Notes under the pieces: model-generated | The model's database searches: none | Told to the model about the DNA's origin: nothing | The model's input: the letters and a program-made list of their open reading frames with translations, nothing else | Source: Gallionella sp. | Lineage (GTDB): Bacteria; Pseudomonadota; Gammaproteobacteria; Burkholderiales; Gallionellaceae | Direction: 5' to 3' | DNA length: 64,000 bases | Assembly: GCA_028688275.1 (NCBI GenBank) | Contig: JAQTYN010000005.1 | Location: 1 to 64,000 of the forward strand | Made by a program: the position numbers and the translations under genes | Shown here: piece by piece, positions 27,375 to 35,522 of the stretch | How positions within the stretch are numbered: position 1 is the first letter of the stretch | Layout of the letters: each line of letters starts with the position of its first letter

Positions 27375-28191
27375 AATTCAAGGCACAGGTGCGCCGTTGT
27401 TATTGATTCATGGCTGGGGGATGCACGGCGGATTATGGGGCGAATTGGTTGCGCGCTTGGCGCAGGATTTCCAAGTCATTACCGTGGATTTGCCTGGGCA
27501 TGGCTTGAGTCGGGATTGTGTGCTCCCTCACCCTAGCCCTCTCCCAGTGGGCGAGGGGTTTGACTCCCTTCCCTCTGCGGGGGAAGGGATGAGGGTGGTG
27601 CAAGATCTCGATGGCTTCGTTGATGTGCTTGCCGCACAATTTCCTGAACCGTTAAACGTCTGCGGCTGGTCTTTGGGTGGGCAAATTGCGTTGCGTTGGG
27701 CTACTCGTTTTCCGTCGCAAATACAAAAGCTCATATTGCTATCTAGCACGCCGTGTTTTGTGCAACAGCCCGCTTGGGATTGCGCCATGTCGGCGGACAC
27801 GTTAGCGGGATTTGCCGAAGCCTTGCAGCAGGATTATGCCCTGACCTTGCGCCGATTTTTGGCGTTGCAAGTGCGCGGCAGTGAGAACGAAAAAGCCTTG
27901 CTACTGCGCTTGCGACAGGCATTATTCAGTCGCGGCGAGCCTGACCAAGCGATTTTGCAACGCGGGCTAGGCATTTTGCGCGACTGCGATTTACGTGCCG
28001 ACTTGCCAAGAATTGCGCAGCCCACGCTGGTGATCGGCGGCGAACGTGATACCCTCACGCCCCCGCAAGCCAGTGCATTTTTGGCGCAGCAGTTGCCGAA
28101 TGCGCAGCTGCATATTGTGCATGGCGCAGCACACGCGCCCTTTTTGTCGCATCCCGATGCGGTTGTGCAACATATCAATACTTTTTTGTAA
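27358..28191 (+). CDS. bioH: Pimeloyl-ACP methyl ester esterase, with an in-frame REP insertion
   Basis: This 277-residue alpha/beta hydrolase removes the methyl group from pimeloyl-ACP methyl ester, releasing it for BioF. HGWGMHGGLW, DLPGHGLS and the nucleophile elbow GWSLGG are typical of BioH; the Asp lies in IGGERDTLTP and the His in HGAAHAPF. Between DLPGHGLSRD and LDGFVDVL there are about 25 extra residues (HPSPLPVGEG, PSAGEGMRV) encoded by a REP-type palindrome at 27523-27597, roughly residues 56-80. The frame is kept and all catalytic residues remain, so the enzyme is probably active with a surface loop. Confidence 0.92.
   Translation: MTLHVEIQGTGAPLLLIHGWGMHGGLWGELVARLAQDFQVITVDLPGHGLSRDCVLPHPSPLPVGEGFDSLPSAGEGMRVVQDLDGFVDVLAAQFPEPLNVCGWSLGGQIALRWATRFPSQIQKLILLSSTPCFVQQPAWDCAMSADTLAGFAEALQQDYALTLRRFLALQVRGSENEKALLLRLRQALFSRGEPDQAILQRGLGILRDCDLRADLPRIAQPTLVIGGERDTLTPPQASAFLAQQLPNAQLHIVHGAAHAPFLSHPDAVVQHINTFL
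27523..27597. repeat. GC-rich REP-type palindrome inside bioH, copy 2
   Basis: Two facing arms, CACCCTAGCCCTCTCCC and GGGGAAGGGATGAGGGTG, enclose CAGTGGGCGAGGGG. This is a longer form of the palindrome found at 19086, 53232 and 63475. It lies wholly within the bioH reading frame and contains no stop in that frame. Confidence 0.85.
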
Positions 28192-28275
28192 GCGTTTAGT
28201 CGTTAGCGATGAGTTGATGAAATGCCATTCACCTAATAATGACCAACTAACGACTAGCGACTACTTACTAACGCC
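28192..28275. repeat. TTAGTCGTTAG-type inverted repeat before bioC, copy 1
   Basis: The left arm (GTTTAGTCGTTAGCGATGAGTTG) and right arm (CCAACTAACGACTAGCGACTAC) are imperfect inverses around about 35 bp. It fills nearly the whole gap between bioH and bioC and ends 5 bp before the bioC ATG, leaving little room for a normal ribosome binding site. A related element precedes rsmG. Confidence 0.7.
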
Positions 28276-28280
28276 CCTCT

Positions 28281-29147
28281 ATGAATGAATTTTTAATCGA
28301 CAAACAACAAGTCCGCCGTTCCTTCAGCCGAGCGGCAAAAAGTTATGACGCGGCAGCGGTATTGCAGCGCGAAGTCTGCCAGCGCATGTTAGAACGCTTG
28401 GACTACATCCGCTTGCAACCGACCCGCGTGTTAGACGTGGGCAGCGGCACGGGCTGGGGCACCCGCCAACTGACTGCCAAATACGCCGACGCGCAAGTGA
28501 TCTCCCTCGACATCGCCCTCGGTATGTTGCAACTGTCACGCGGGCAAACCAGTTGGTGGCGCAAATTACTCAGCCCACCGCCCGCCGTGTGCGCCGACGT
28601 GGAAGCCTTGCCTTTCGCCAGCAACAGCTTTGAAATGGTCTGGTCAAATCTAGCCTTGCAATGGTGCAACGACCTGCCCGCCACCATCGTCGATTTGCAC
28701 CGCATCCTCAAACCCGACGGCTTGCTGATGTTCAGCACCTTCGGCCCCGATACCCTCAAAGAACTGCGCCGCGCCTTCCACGGCGTGGATGAACACAATC
28801 ACCTGAACCGTTTCGCCGACATGCACGACGTAGGCGACATGCTCTCCCACGGCGGCTTCGCCGAACCCGTGATGGACATGGAATACCTGATCCTGACTTA
28901 CGACGACGTGCGCGGCGTGTTGTACGACCTCAAAGCCATCGGCGCACACAACGCCACCGCAGGACGCGGACAAGGCTTAATGGGCAAACAAGCGTGGGCG
29001 CGATTAGTCGAAAACTACGAACAACAACGACGTGATGGCAAACTCCCCGCCACCTACGAAGTGATTTATGGTCATGCGTGGAAAGTCCCGCCCAGAGTCA
29101 CCAAAGACGGCGCGGCGATTATTCAGACTTCGTTTAAGGTAAAGTAA
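28281..29147 (+). CDS. bioC: Malonyl-ACP O-methyltransferase
   Basis: This 288-residue SAM methyltransferase caps malonyl-ACP so that fatty acid synthesis can extend it to pimeloyl-ACP methyl ester, which BioH then opens. It begins with the family motif VRRSFSRAAKSYDAAAVLQREV. The SAM site is VLDVGSGTGWGT, followed by VCADVEALPFASNSFEMVWSNLALQWCND (in parts) and LMFSTFGPDTLKELR. It shares the bio operon, though a palindromic repeat separates it from bioH. Confidence 0.96.
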   Translation: MNEFLIDKQQVRRSFSRAAKSYDAAAVLQREVCQRMLERLDYIRLQPTRVLDVGSGTGWGTRQLTAKYADAQVISLDIALGMLQLSRGQTSWWRKLLSPPPAVCADVEALPFASNSFEMVWSNLALQWCNDLPATIVDLHRILKPDGLLMFSTFGPDTLKELRRAFHGVDEHNHLNRFADMHDVGDMLSHGGFAEPVMDMEYLILTYDDVRGVLYDLKAIGAHNATAGRGQGLMGKQAWARLVENYEQQRRDGKLPATYEVIYGHAWKVPPRVTKDGAAIIQTSFKVK

Positions 29148-29164
29148 ATTTTGGGGAGGGTAAA

Positions 29165-29362
29165 ATGAAAGCGGCTAAACCATCTCGTCGCATACAAAGC
29201 AAGGCGGCATGTTGTCCTAAAACATGCCCATTCAACCGCCAAAAACGCTCAAAAGCTGCATCATGGGACAGTTTGTTAAACAGCTTGGATCAGTTTTCGG
29301 CGGATTTTATGGCGGATCGCGCCGCATTGCTTGAATCTCAAATTGACAAGGAATCCAGATGA
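29165..29362 (+). CDS. Eroded VapB/AbrB-type antitoxin, orphan
   Basis: This 65-residue ORF has a strong GGGGAGGG ahead of its ATG. Its C-terminal part, SWDSLLNSLDQFSADFMADR, matches the typical tail of VapB-like AbrB/SpoVT antitoxins. Its N-terminal part (MKAAKPSRRIQSKAACCPK) aligns loosely with the usual swapped-hairpin DNA-binding start of that family, but key positions differ and the middle is about 15 residues shorter than normal. No PIN-domain toxin follows; the next frame, overlapping by the 4-bp ATGA, is a different protein. I infer a decayed, toxin-less antitoxin inserted between bioC and bioD. Confidence 0.5.
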   Translation: MKAAKPSRRIQSKAACCPKTCPFNRQKRSKAASWDSLLNSLDQFSADFMADRAALLESQIDKESR

Positions 29363-29796
29363 CCAACTACCAAACCGATATTGTTGCGTGGGCGAATGAG
29401 CAAGCACGGCTAGTTTTTTGGTCGATTTGTTTGGTATTGATGCTCTGCACACCGTATGCCGCCTACGCCGAATACGCGTGGGACTTGCTTAAGCAACCCA
29501 CTTTTAAAACGATCTACTTAAAAACACTGGGCACGAAAGCCAAGGTGAAATGGTTAGCAAAACTATCAGGTCCTAGCTCCCCGAATACCCAGAGAATGGT
29601 CGGCACATTGACTTATCAATTTGCCCATACCTGCAAACCACATGCTTGCGGTACCGACCACCTCGCACTGGCTTACCACGCCGATTCCAAACGGTTATAC
29701 CTCAAATTGACCCAAGAAACGGGTGTGCAATGGCTAGGAGAGCCCTCAGCAGAAATGAAATTGGCATTGGATAGCTATGATGCGGGTGATAAATAG
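29359..29796 (+). CDS. ivy: Ivy-type lysozyme inhibitor with a DUF29-like N-terminus
   Basis: This 145-residue protein ends in an Ivy-like domain: YAWDLLKQPTFKTIY, a TCKPHACG motif equal to the CKPHDCG loop that plugs the lysozyme active site, and LALAYHADSKRLYLKL. Ivy proteins are periplasmic and block C-type lysozymes. The first 19 residues, MTNYQTDIVAWANEQARLV, instead match the start of cytoplasmic DUF29 proteins and run straight into a signal-peptide-like stretch (FWSICLVLMLCTPYAAYA). No other start would give a full signal peptide. I infer that a recombination joined a DUF29 gene front to an ivy gene. It interrupts the bio operon. Confidence 0.7.
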   Translation: MTNYQTDIVAWANEQARLVFWSICLVLMLCTPYAAYAEYAWDLLKQPTFKTIYLKTLGTKAKVKWLAKLSGPSSPNTQRMVGTLTYQFAHTCKPHACGTDHLALAYHADSKRLYLKLTQETGVQWLGEPSAEMKLALDSYDAGDK

Positions 29797-29823
29797 TTGA
29801 AATCCCATCTTGCCCCCCATTCC

Positions 29824-30489
29824 ATGAGTTTTTTCCTCACAGGCACCGACACCAATATCGGCAAGACATTGATTTCGTGCGCCTTATTGCATCACTTCGC
29901 GGCGCAAGGTCAGCGGGTGATTGGGATGAAACCTGTCGCGGCGGGGGTGAATGCTTCGGGGGCGTATGACGATGTGGTGCAGTTATGCGCGGCGAGTAAT
30001 GTGTCGGCGGCGTTGCGCGACATCAACCCTTATGCGTTTGTGCCTGCCATCGCGCCGCATTTAGCCGCACAGCAAGCGGGAATACGAATAGCATTCGCGC
30101 CCATCCTCGCGGCATTTCAAACCTTGGCGCAACAAGCGGACACGGTGATTGTGGAAGGCGTGGGCGGCTGGCGCGTGCCGTTGAACGAGTCGCAAGACAG
30201 CGCGGACTTGACAAAGGCGTTGAATTTACCCGTGATTTTGGTGGTGGGGATGCGGCTGGGATGTTTAAGCCACGCGCTGTTGACGGTGGAATCCATCGCC
30301 GCCAGCGGCTTGACCTTGGCGGGATGGGTCGCCAATTGCGTGGAGGAAACTATGATGATGCGCGAGGAAAATATTGCAGCCTTGCAACAACGCATAGACG
30401 CACCGCTGTTGGGCGTTGTGCCGTTTCAACGTGTGCCTGATGCGAAGGTGGCGGCGCAATGTTTACAGTGTTTGGAGATAAAACGATGA
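29824..30489 (+). CDS. bioD: Dethiobiotin synthetase
   Basis: This 221-residue ATPase closes the ureido ring of dethiobiotin from DAPA, CO2 and ATP. It begins MSFFLTGTDTNIGKTLISCALL, with the P-loop GTDTNIGKT; GMKPVAAGV and VEGVGGWRVPL are family motifs. I start at 29824; an in-frame TTG at 29797 adds nine unconserved residues. No clear ribosome binding site is present, so it may depend on translation of the upstream ivy gene (27 bp away). It overlaps the next gene by 4 bp. Confidence 0.95.
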   Translation: MSFFLTGTDTNIGKTLISCALLHHFAAQGQRVIGMKPVAAGVNASGAYDDVVQLCAASNVSAALRDINPYAFVPAIAPHLAAQQAGIRIAFAPILAAFQTLAQQADTVIVEGVGGWRVPLNESQDSADLTKALNLPVILVVGMRLGCLSHALLTVESIAASGLTLAGWVANCVEETMMMREENIAALQQRIDAPLLGVVPFQRVPDAKVAAQCLQCLEIKR

Positions 30490-30968
30490 AGTATCTGTTA
30501 AGGCTTGTGCTGGTTGCTCACTTGGCGATGCCTATGTTGGTTGTTGCACAAGAGTCCACCCCAAAAGTAGCTGAAGCACGTCAGCGTGCCTACGCGTTTT
30601 TGGATTGTGGCATTACTGAGTCGCAAGGTATCAACGGCTTGCGGCGATTAGGCAAGGTCTTAAAGGAAGATGTGCTTCCACAGCCGAACGGTGGTGAAAT
30701 ACATACATTATATTACGAGGGCATGTCGGTTACGGTGTACCTAAATGGTCGTAATATGTTGCTGAATGAGGTGGTTATTTCAAGTCCCGCTTGGTCGGTG
30801 AAATACGGTTTGCGCGTGGGTGTCAGCAAGGAGCAGGTTGAAAAAATATTGGGAAAATCGACTCAAAAATCGCAATGGGAATATGCAGATGGCATGGCAG
30901 CGGTGGTGATCTCCTTTGATGCCAAGCAAAAAGTGCGTGAAATCCGTTGGCATTTTGATATTGATTGA
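30486..30968 (+). CDS. Exported protein with a BamE/SmpA-like tail
   Basis: This 160-residue protein starts at an ATG overlapping the bioD stop (ATGA) with GGAG before it. It has a signal peptide (MKYLLRLVLVAHLAMPMLVVAQ). The C-terminal part (GLRVGVSKEQVEKILGK, WEYADGMAAVVISFDAKQKV) resembles the small alpha/beta fold of BamE/SmpA proteins, but there is no lipobox. A single cysteine pair is absent. Its function is unknown. It is coupled to bioD, yet its role in biotin synthesis is unlikely. Confidence 0.72.
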   Translation: MKYLLRLVLVAHLAMPMLVVAQESTPKVAEARQRAYAFLDCGITESQGINGLRRLGKVLKEDVLPQPNGGEIHTLYYEGMSVTVYLNGRNMLLNEVVISSPAWSVKYGLRVGVSKEQVEKILGKSTQKSQWEYADGMAAVVISFDAKQKVREIRWHFDID

Positions 30969-30970
30969 TA

Positions 30971-31549
30971 ATGAACGAAATGCAGACCAAATTCAGGGTG
31001 AATATGCTTCGCTGGTTTATTTTAACGTTTCTACTGTGCCTGGCAACATCCGCACTTGCCGATTCGTATCTCTATGACAGAAACACCATTCGCCTGTCCG
31101 ATATTCCCAAGGATGCACCAAAGTTTGAAGATTATCCCGTGAAGTCGATTTTCAAAGGGAAAGTCGCTGCGCCAGATGTTCGAGCTCATCCTACCTCTAG
31201 ACTTTACCGCACCGCTATTCGTGCAAGAGCAAAAGCGGGCGTTAATTTTGCAGGGCATTACACCTTGATGGGTTGGGGCTCGCAGTGTACGAGTTGGGCG
31301 ATTGCTGATGTCAAAACGGGGCGCATGTTTTACCCTGAAAACTTCCTAAACAGCGACGAGGTCAACGTGGCGGATGAATTTTATGCCCACGGGGGAAAGT
31401 CCGTGAATTATCGTGCGGACAGTAAACTCCTCGTCGTCATCGGCGGCATCAACGAAGACCCCGCTTTGCGTGGCATTTCCTATTTTGTGTGGGAAGATAA
31501 CAAGCTAAAACGGATTCGGTTTGTACCGCGTCCATACCTGTGGCAATAA
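30971..31549 (+). CDS. Exported hypothetical protein
   Basis: This 192-residue ORF begins 2 bp after the previous gene. A signal peptide lies at [19 protein letters not shown], so the true start may be that inner methionine (about residue 12). The mature part has [29 protein letters not shown], a motif I associate with a periplasmic family of unknown function, and ends [17 protein letters not shown]. It is the last of three consecutive exported proteins (Ivy-like, BamE-like, this) around bioD. Confidence 0.7.
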   Translation: MNEMQTKFRVNMLRWFILTFLLCLATSALADSYLYDRNTIRLSDIPKDAPKFEDYPVKSIFKGKVAAPDVRAHPTSRLYRTAIRARAKAGVNFAGHYTLMGWGSQCTSWAIADVKTGRMFYPENFLNSDEVNVADEFYAHGGKSVNYRADSKLLVVIGGINEDPALRGISYFVWEDNKLKRIRFVPRPYLWQ

Positions 31550-31592
31550 TATTGCACCTATCAATAAACAAATTTCAAACGGAATTCAATAC

Positions 31593-34061
31593 ATGCCACT
31601 AACCTTACCGCAGCTTGAACGCCACCTGTTCAAAGCGGCTGACATCTTGCGTGGCAAGATGGATGCATCAGAATTTAAAGAATATATTTTCGGCATGTTG
31701 TTTCTCAAACGCTGCTCCGATGTGTTCGATCAACGCCGCGAGGTCGTTATCAAGGAGGAGATGGCGGCAGGTTTGAGCGAGGCCGAGGCGACTTTAAGCG
31801 CGGACGATAAAAACTGGTATATGGAAGAAGGCTCTTTCTGGGTGCCGCCGCAGTCGCGTTACCAGTTCCTGATTAACGATGCGCATCAAAACGTCGGCGA
31901 CCTTTTGAATAAGGCACTGGGCGGACTGGAGACAGGGAATGCCAGCTTGATTGACGTGCTCGAACACATCAACTTCACTCGCAAGGTAGGTCAGAGCAAG
32001 ATTCCCGACATCAAGCTGCGCCAGCTCATCACGCACTTTAGTCTGTTGCCATTGCGCAATGAAGACTTCGAATTTCCCGACATGTTAGGCGCGGCCTACG
32101 AATACCTGATTGGGAATTTTGCCGATTCGGCGGGTAAAAAAGGCGGCGAGTTTTATACGCCGCGTTCGGTGGTGCGCATGATGGTGCGACTCATCAAGCC
32201 AGAACTGCAACATCACGTCTATGATCCTTGCTGTGGTTCGGGCGGTATGTTGATCTGTGCCAAGGAATACATAGACGAACATGGGCAGGAAGGGCGTAAA
32301 GCCAATCTGTACGGGCAAGAGGCAAATGGTACGGTCTGGTCTATCGCCAAGATGAACATGTTGCTGCATGGCATCAGCACCGCCGACTTGCATAACGAAG
32401 ACACACTGGCTAAACCGCAGCACGTCAAGGGCGGCGAGTTGAAGCGCTTTGATCGCATCCTCACCAATCCGCCGTTTTCGCTTCCGTGGGGCACGACCGA
32501 TAAAGATCAGAGCGGGCAATCGGCCTGGGCACCAGAGTTCCGTGCCGAGCGTTTTTCCTACGGCGAAGTGCCGCTGGGTGCGAAGAAGGCGGACATGATG
32601 TTCTTACAGCACATGGTCGCGGTACTGGCCGACGGCGGAATGATTGCCTCCGTCATGCCGCACGGCGTGCTGTTTCGCGGTGGCGAAGAACAAGCCATCC
32701 GTGCTGGCATGATAGAAGACGATTTACTGGAAGCGGTGATCGGCATCGCGCCCAACTTGTTTTATGGTACGGGCATTCCAGCCTGCATACTGGTAATGCG
32801 CCAACGCGTGCAGCTCGGTGCGAATCGGGTCAGCGGCAAGCCCAAACAACGCCAGGGCAAGGTGCTGTTCATCAACGCCGACCGTGAATATTTTGCTGGG
32901 CGCGCGCAAAACTATTTGATGCCCGAGCACGTCGAGAAGATCGTCACCACCTTTGATAAATACCAGGCAGAGCCTGGTTTTTCGACCATCGTCGATCACG
33001 CAACACTCAAGGCCAACGGCTACAACCTCAACATCCGCCGCTATGCTGACAACGCGCCGCCGCCTGAGCCGCACGATGTGCGCGCGCATTTGTCAGGCGG
33101 CATTCCCAAGGCCGAACTGAACGAAGGACACAGGCTTAGATTGTTTAGCGCGCATGGATTGAACCCGCTGGATTTATTCGTCGAACGCGATGCGCACTAT
33201 TTTGATTTCAATCCCGTGTTGAGCAATAAGGCCGACCTTAAACCCGCTATCGAAACCAATGCTGGACTACAGGCTAAGGAGGCCGCGATTCATGCCGCGT
33301 TCGATGCATGGTGGGCGGCACACAGCAAACGCATCAACGCACTGGCTGGGGAACCCAGTTTTGTCGGCTTGCGTAACGAGTTGTTAGCCAGCTTTAGCGC
33401 AACCTTGGAACCCATTGGCCTACTCGATCCCTTTCAGGTGCGCGGCATCGTGGCTGGGTTCTGGAATCAGACCAAGTACGATTTTTTGACCTTGATGGCA
33501 CGCGGTGCTAAGGGCGTGGTTGATGCTTGGCGCACCAGCATCGTTACCGCTCTGGATGAAGATCAAGGCAAGGATCAGCCGCTGGAACATAAACTGGTCA
33601 AGTTTTTGCTGGGCGACTTTGTTAGCGGAATAGAGGAATTGGAAGCAAAAATAGCTGAAATCGACACGCAACTCAAGGCCGCCAGTTCGGGCAAAGACGA
33701 GGAGGGAGCGGAAGCCGATGAAGATAGCCCTGTTGACGAAGCACAGCTCAAGGAATGGAAGCGGGAACTGGGCGGCCTGAAAAAATCACTCAAGGCGAAA
33801 AGCGACAGCCTAGCGACGCAACTGAATCGTGCGGTCGATGCGCTGGACGAGCAACAGGCAGGCGAGTTATTGCTGACCATTTTGCACGACGACATGAAGC
33901 GCATCGTCGAACGCTACATCAGTGCCCAACGCCAACAACTGGTCGCCGCGTTCGAGAACTGGTGGGACAAATATCGGGTGACTTTGACCGAAATAGAACA
34001 CGACCGCGATGCCGCCGCAAAACAACTTCAGCAGTTTTTGAAGGGGTTGGGGTATGTCTGA
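31593..34061 (+). CDS. hsdM: Type I restriction-modification system, DNA methylase subunit
   Basis: This 822-residue N6-adenine methyltransferase modifies the recognition site with HsdS and takes part in restriction with HsdR. It has the N-terminal HsdM helical domain ([25 protein letters not shown]), [15 protein letters not shown], the SAM motif [11 protein letters not shown] and the catalytic NPPFS. Common HsdM proteins are ~500 residues; here about 300 more form a helical, partly coiled-coil tail (residues ~680-760, [15 protein letters not shown]). I start at 31593; an in-frame ATG at 31521 lies within the previous gene. It overlaps hsdS by 8 bp. Confidence 0.95.
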   Translation: MPLTLPQLERHLFKAADILRGKMDASEFKEYIFGMLFLKRCSDVFDQRREVVIKEEMAAGLSEAEATLSADDKNWYMEEGSFWVPPQSRYQFLINDAHQNVGDLLNKALGGLETGNASLIDVLEHINFTRKVGQSKIPDIKLRQLITHFSLLPLRNEDFEFPDMLGAAYEYLIGNFADSAGKKGGEFYTPRSVVRMMVRLIKPELQHHVYDPCCGSGGMLICAKEYIDEHGQEGRKANLYGQEANGTVWSIAKMNMLLHGISTADLHNEDTLAKPQHVKGGELKRFDRILTNPPFSLPWGTTDKDQSGQSAWAPEFRAERFSYGEVPLGAKKADMMFLQHMVAVLADGGMIASVMPHGVLFRGGEEQAIRAGMIEDDLLEAVIGIAPNLFYGTGIPACILVMRQRVQLGANRVSGKPKQRQGKVLFINADREYFAGRAQNYLMPEHVEKIVTTFDKYQAEPGFSTIVDHATLKANGYNLNIRRYADNAPPPEPHDVRAHLSGGIPKAELNEGHRLRLFSAHGLNPLDLFVERDAHYFDFNPVLSNKADLKPAIETNAGLQAKEAAIHAAFDAWWAAHSKRINALAGEPSFVGLRNELLASFSATLEPIGLLDPFQVRGIVAGFWNQTKYDFLTLMARGAKGVVDAWRTSIVTALDEDQGKDQPLEHKLVKFLLGDFVSGIEELEAKIAEIDTQLKAASSGKDEEGAEADEDSPVDEAQLKEWKRELGGLKKSLKAKSDSLATQLNRAVDALDEQQAGELLLTILHDDMKRIVERYISAQRQQLVAAFENWWDKYRVTLTEIEHDRDAAAKQLQQFLKGLGYV

Positions 34062-35322
34062 GCTTCGACCTGAAGGTTGGAAGCAAACCAACCTCGCCTC
34101 ATTAGGCGAGTATCTAAATGGCTTTGCATTTAATGATGAACACTGGTCTGAGCAAGGACTGCCTATTGTTCGAATCGCACAAATTACTGGTTCACAAGGC
34201 ATTGTTGACCGTTATCCTGGACGGTTGCCTGACACTTATCTACTTAATGATGGGGAGTTGATATTTTCTTGGAGTGGCACTCTCACAGTTGTGAGGTGGT
34301 TCGGTGGCTCAGCATGGCTGAACCAACACTTGTTTAAGGTTGTGAATCATCACAATATTGATAAATCGTTCCTCTTTCATGTGCTTCGCTCTTCAGTTGT
34401 TGAAATGAACAAGCGAACACATGGCAGCACGATGAAACACATCAAGCGCGGTGAGTTACAGGAGTTTCAGGTCGATATACCGATCAAGTTGGGTGAGCAG
34501 CAACAAATCGCCCAAGTCCTCGACACCCTTGACACTGTTATCCACAAAACCGAGGCGATTATCGAAAAGCTCAAGCAGGTCAAACAGGGTTTGTTGCATG
34601 ACCTGCTGACGCGCGGCGTGGATGCCAACGGCCAATTGCGCCCCAGCTACGAACAAGCACCGCACCTCTATAAGCAATCGCCACTGGGTTGGATTCCGAA
34701 GGAGTGGAGTGTAGATAGGCTATTCAATTCGTGCTCATTAATTCGTGATGGCACTCACCTTCCGCCTGTTCGCGTCAATACTGGTCCACTTTTGCTGAGT
34801 GTGAGAAACATGAAGGACGGGAAACTTGTTCTTACTGATGATGACACACGAATTTCCAATGCATTTTATGTCCAGATGCACAAACATTGGTCAATTGAAA
34901 AGGGTGATGTTCTTCTTGCAATCGTTGGTGCAACTATCGGGAAAATCGCACAAGTCGGTGACATGCCAAAGTTCACATTGCAGCGGAGTGTGGCCATTCT
35001 TCGTGGCAAGAAGGAGAGGCTGCAAAATCGCTTTATGCTTGCATACATGGGTTCGCATGAGTTTAAGGCTGAGCTATGGGCTCAGGTGAATCAGACGGCT
35101 CAACCAGGTATCTATCTGGATCAACTTGGCTCAATAAACATCCCTCTCCCACCCGTTCAAGAGCAGCAAGTGCTTGGAGAGCGACTTTCAGCAGCCGAGA
35201 ATCAAATTTCGTATGAAGAAGCTTACTTAGGAAAACTAAAGACGCAAAAATCTGGCCTCATGGACGACCTGCTCACTGGTCGCGTTCGTGTTACTTCATT
35301 ACTGAAAATTGCTGCGCCATGA
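34054..35322 (+). CDS. hsdS: Type I restriction-modification system, specificity subunit
   Basis: This 422-residue subunit reads the bipartite target site. It has two target-recognition domains (~5-150 and ~215-375), each followed by a conserved helical spacer: [43 protein letters not shown] (in parts) and [17 protein letters not shown]...[18 protein letters not shown]. The two repeats DLLTRGV and DLLTGRV show the usual internal symmetry. The recognition domains are the lowest-GC part, as expected for exchangeable modules. It is translationally coupled to hsdM. Confidence 0.95.
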   Translation: MSELRPEGWKQTNLASLGEYLNGFAFNDEHWSEQGLPIVRIAQITGSQGIVDRYPGRLPDTYLLNDGELIFSWSGTLTVVRWFGGSAWLNQHLFKVVNHHNIDKSFLFHVLRSSVVEMNKRTHGSTMKHIKRGELQEFQVDIPIKLGEQQQIAQVLDTLDTVIHKTEAIIEKLKQVKQGLLHDLLTRGVDANGQLRPSYEQAPHLYKQSPLGWIPKEWSVDRLFNSCSLIRDGTHLPPVRVNTGPLLLSVRNMKDGKLVLTDDDTRISNAFYVQMHKHWSIEKGDVLLAIVGATIGKIAQVGDMPKFTLQRSVAILRGKKERLQNRFMLAYMGSHEFKAELWAQVNQTAQPGIYLDQLGSINIPLPPVQEQQVLGERLSAAENQISYEEAYLGKLKTQKSGLMDDLLTGRVRVTSLLKIAAP

Positions 35323-35329
35323 CTGATGC

Positions 35330-35483
35330 CTAGGGAGATGCTGATTAAATCCATTCGCCCTGAGCCGTGAGCTTGTCGAATGGTCAAAGGGTGAGCGGAT
35401 TTAGTCCTTTGATTTCATTCAATCTTTCGTTCATGGTTCGACAAGCTCACCACGAATGGAAGATATAATCAGTGCTTCCCTTG
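35330..35483. repeat. 154-bp two-hairpin palindromic element, copy D
   Basis: This complete copy lies in the opposite orientation to copies B and C. It fills most of the 200-bp gap between hsdS and hsdR. It has CTAG-starting terminal repeat at 35330 and its degraded inverse near 35475-35483, with both inner hairpins. It begins 8 bp after the hsdS stop. Confidence 0.85.
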
Positions 35484-35522
35484 CCCAACAGCTGGTGGAC
35501 AATTGCACTAAGGAGAAAATTG

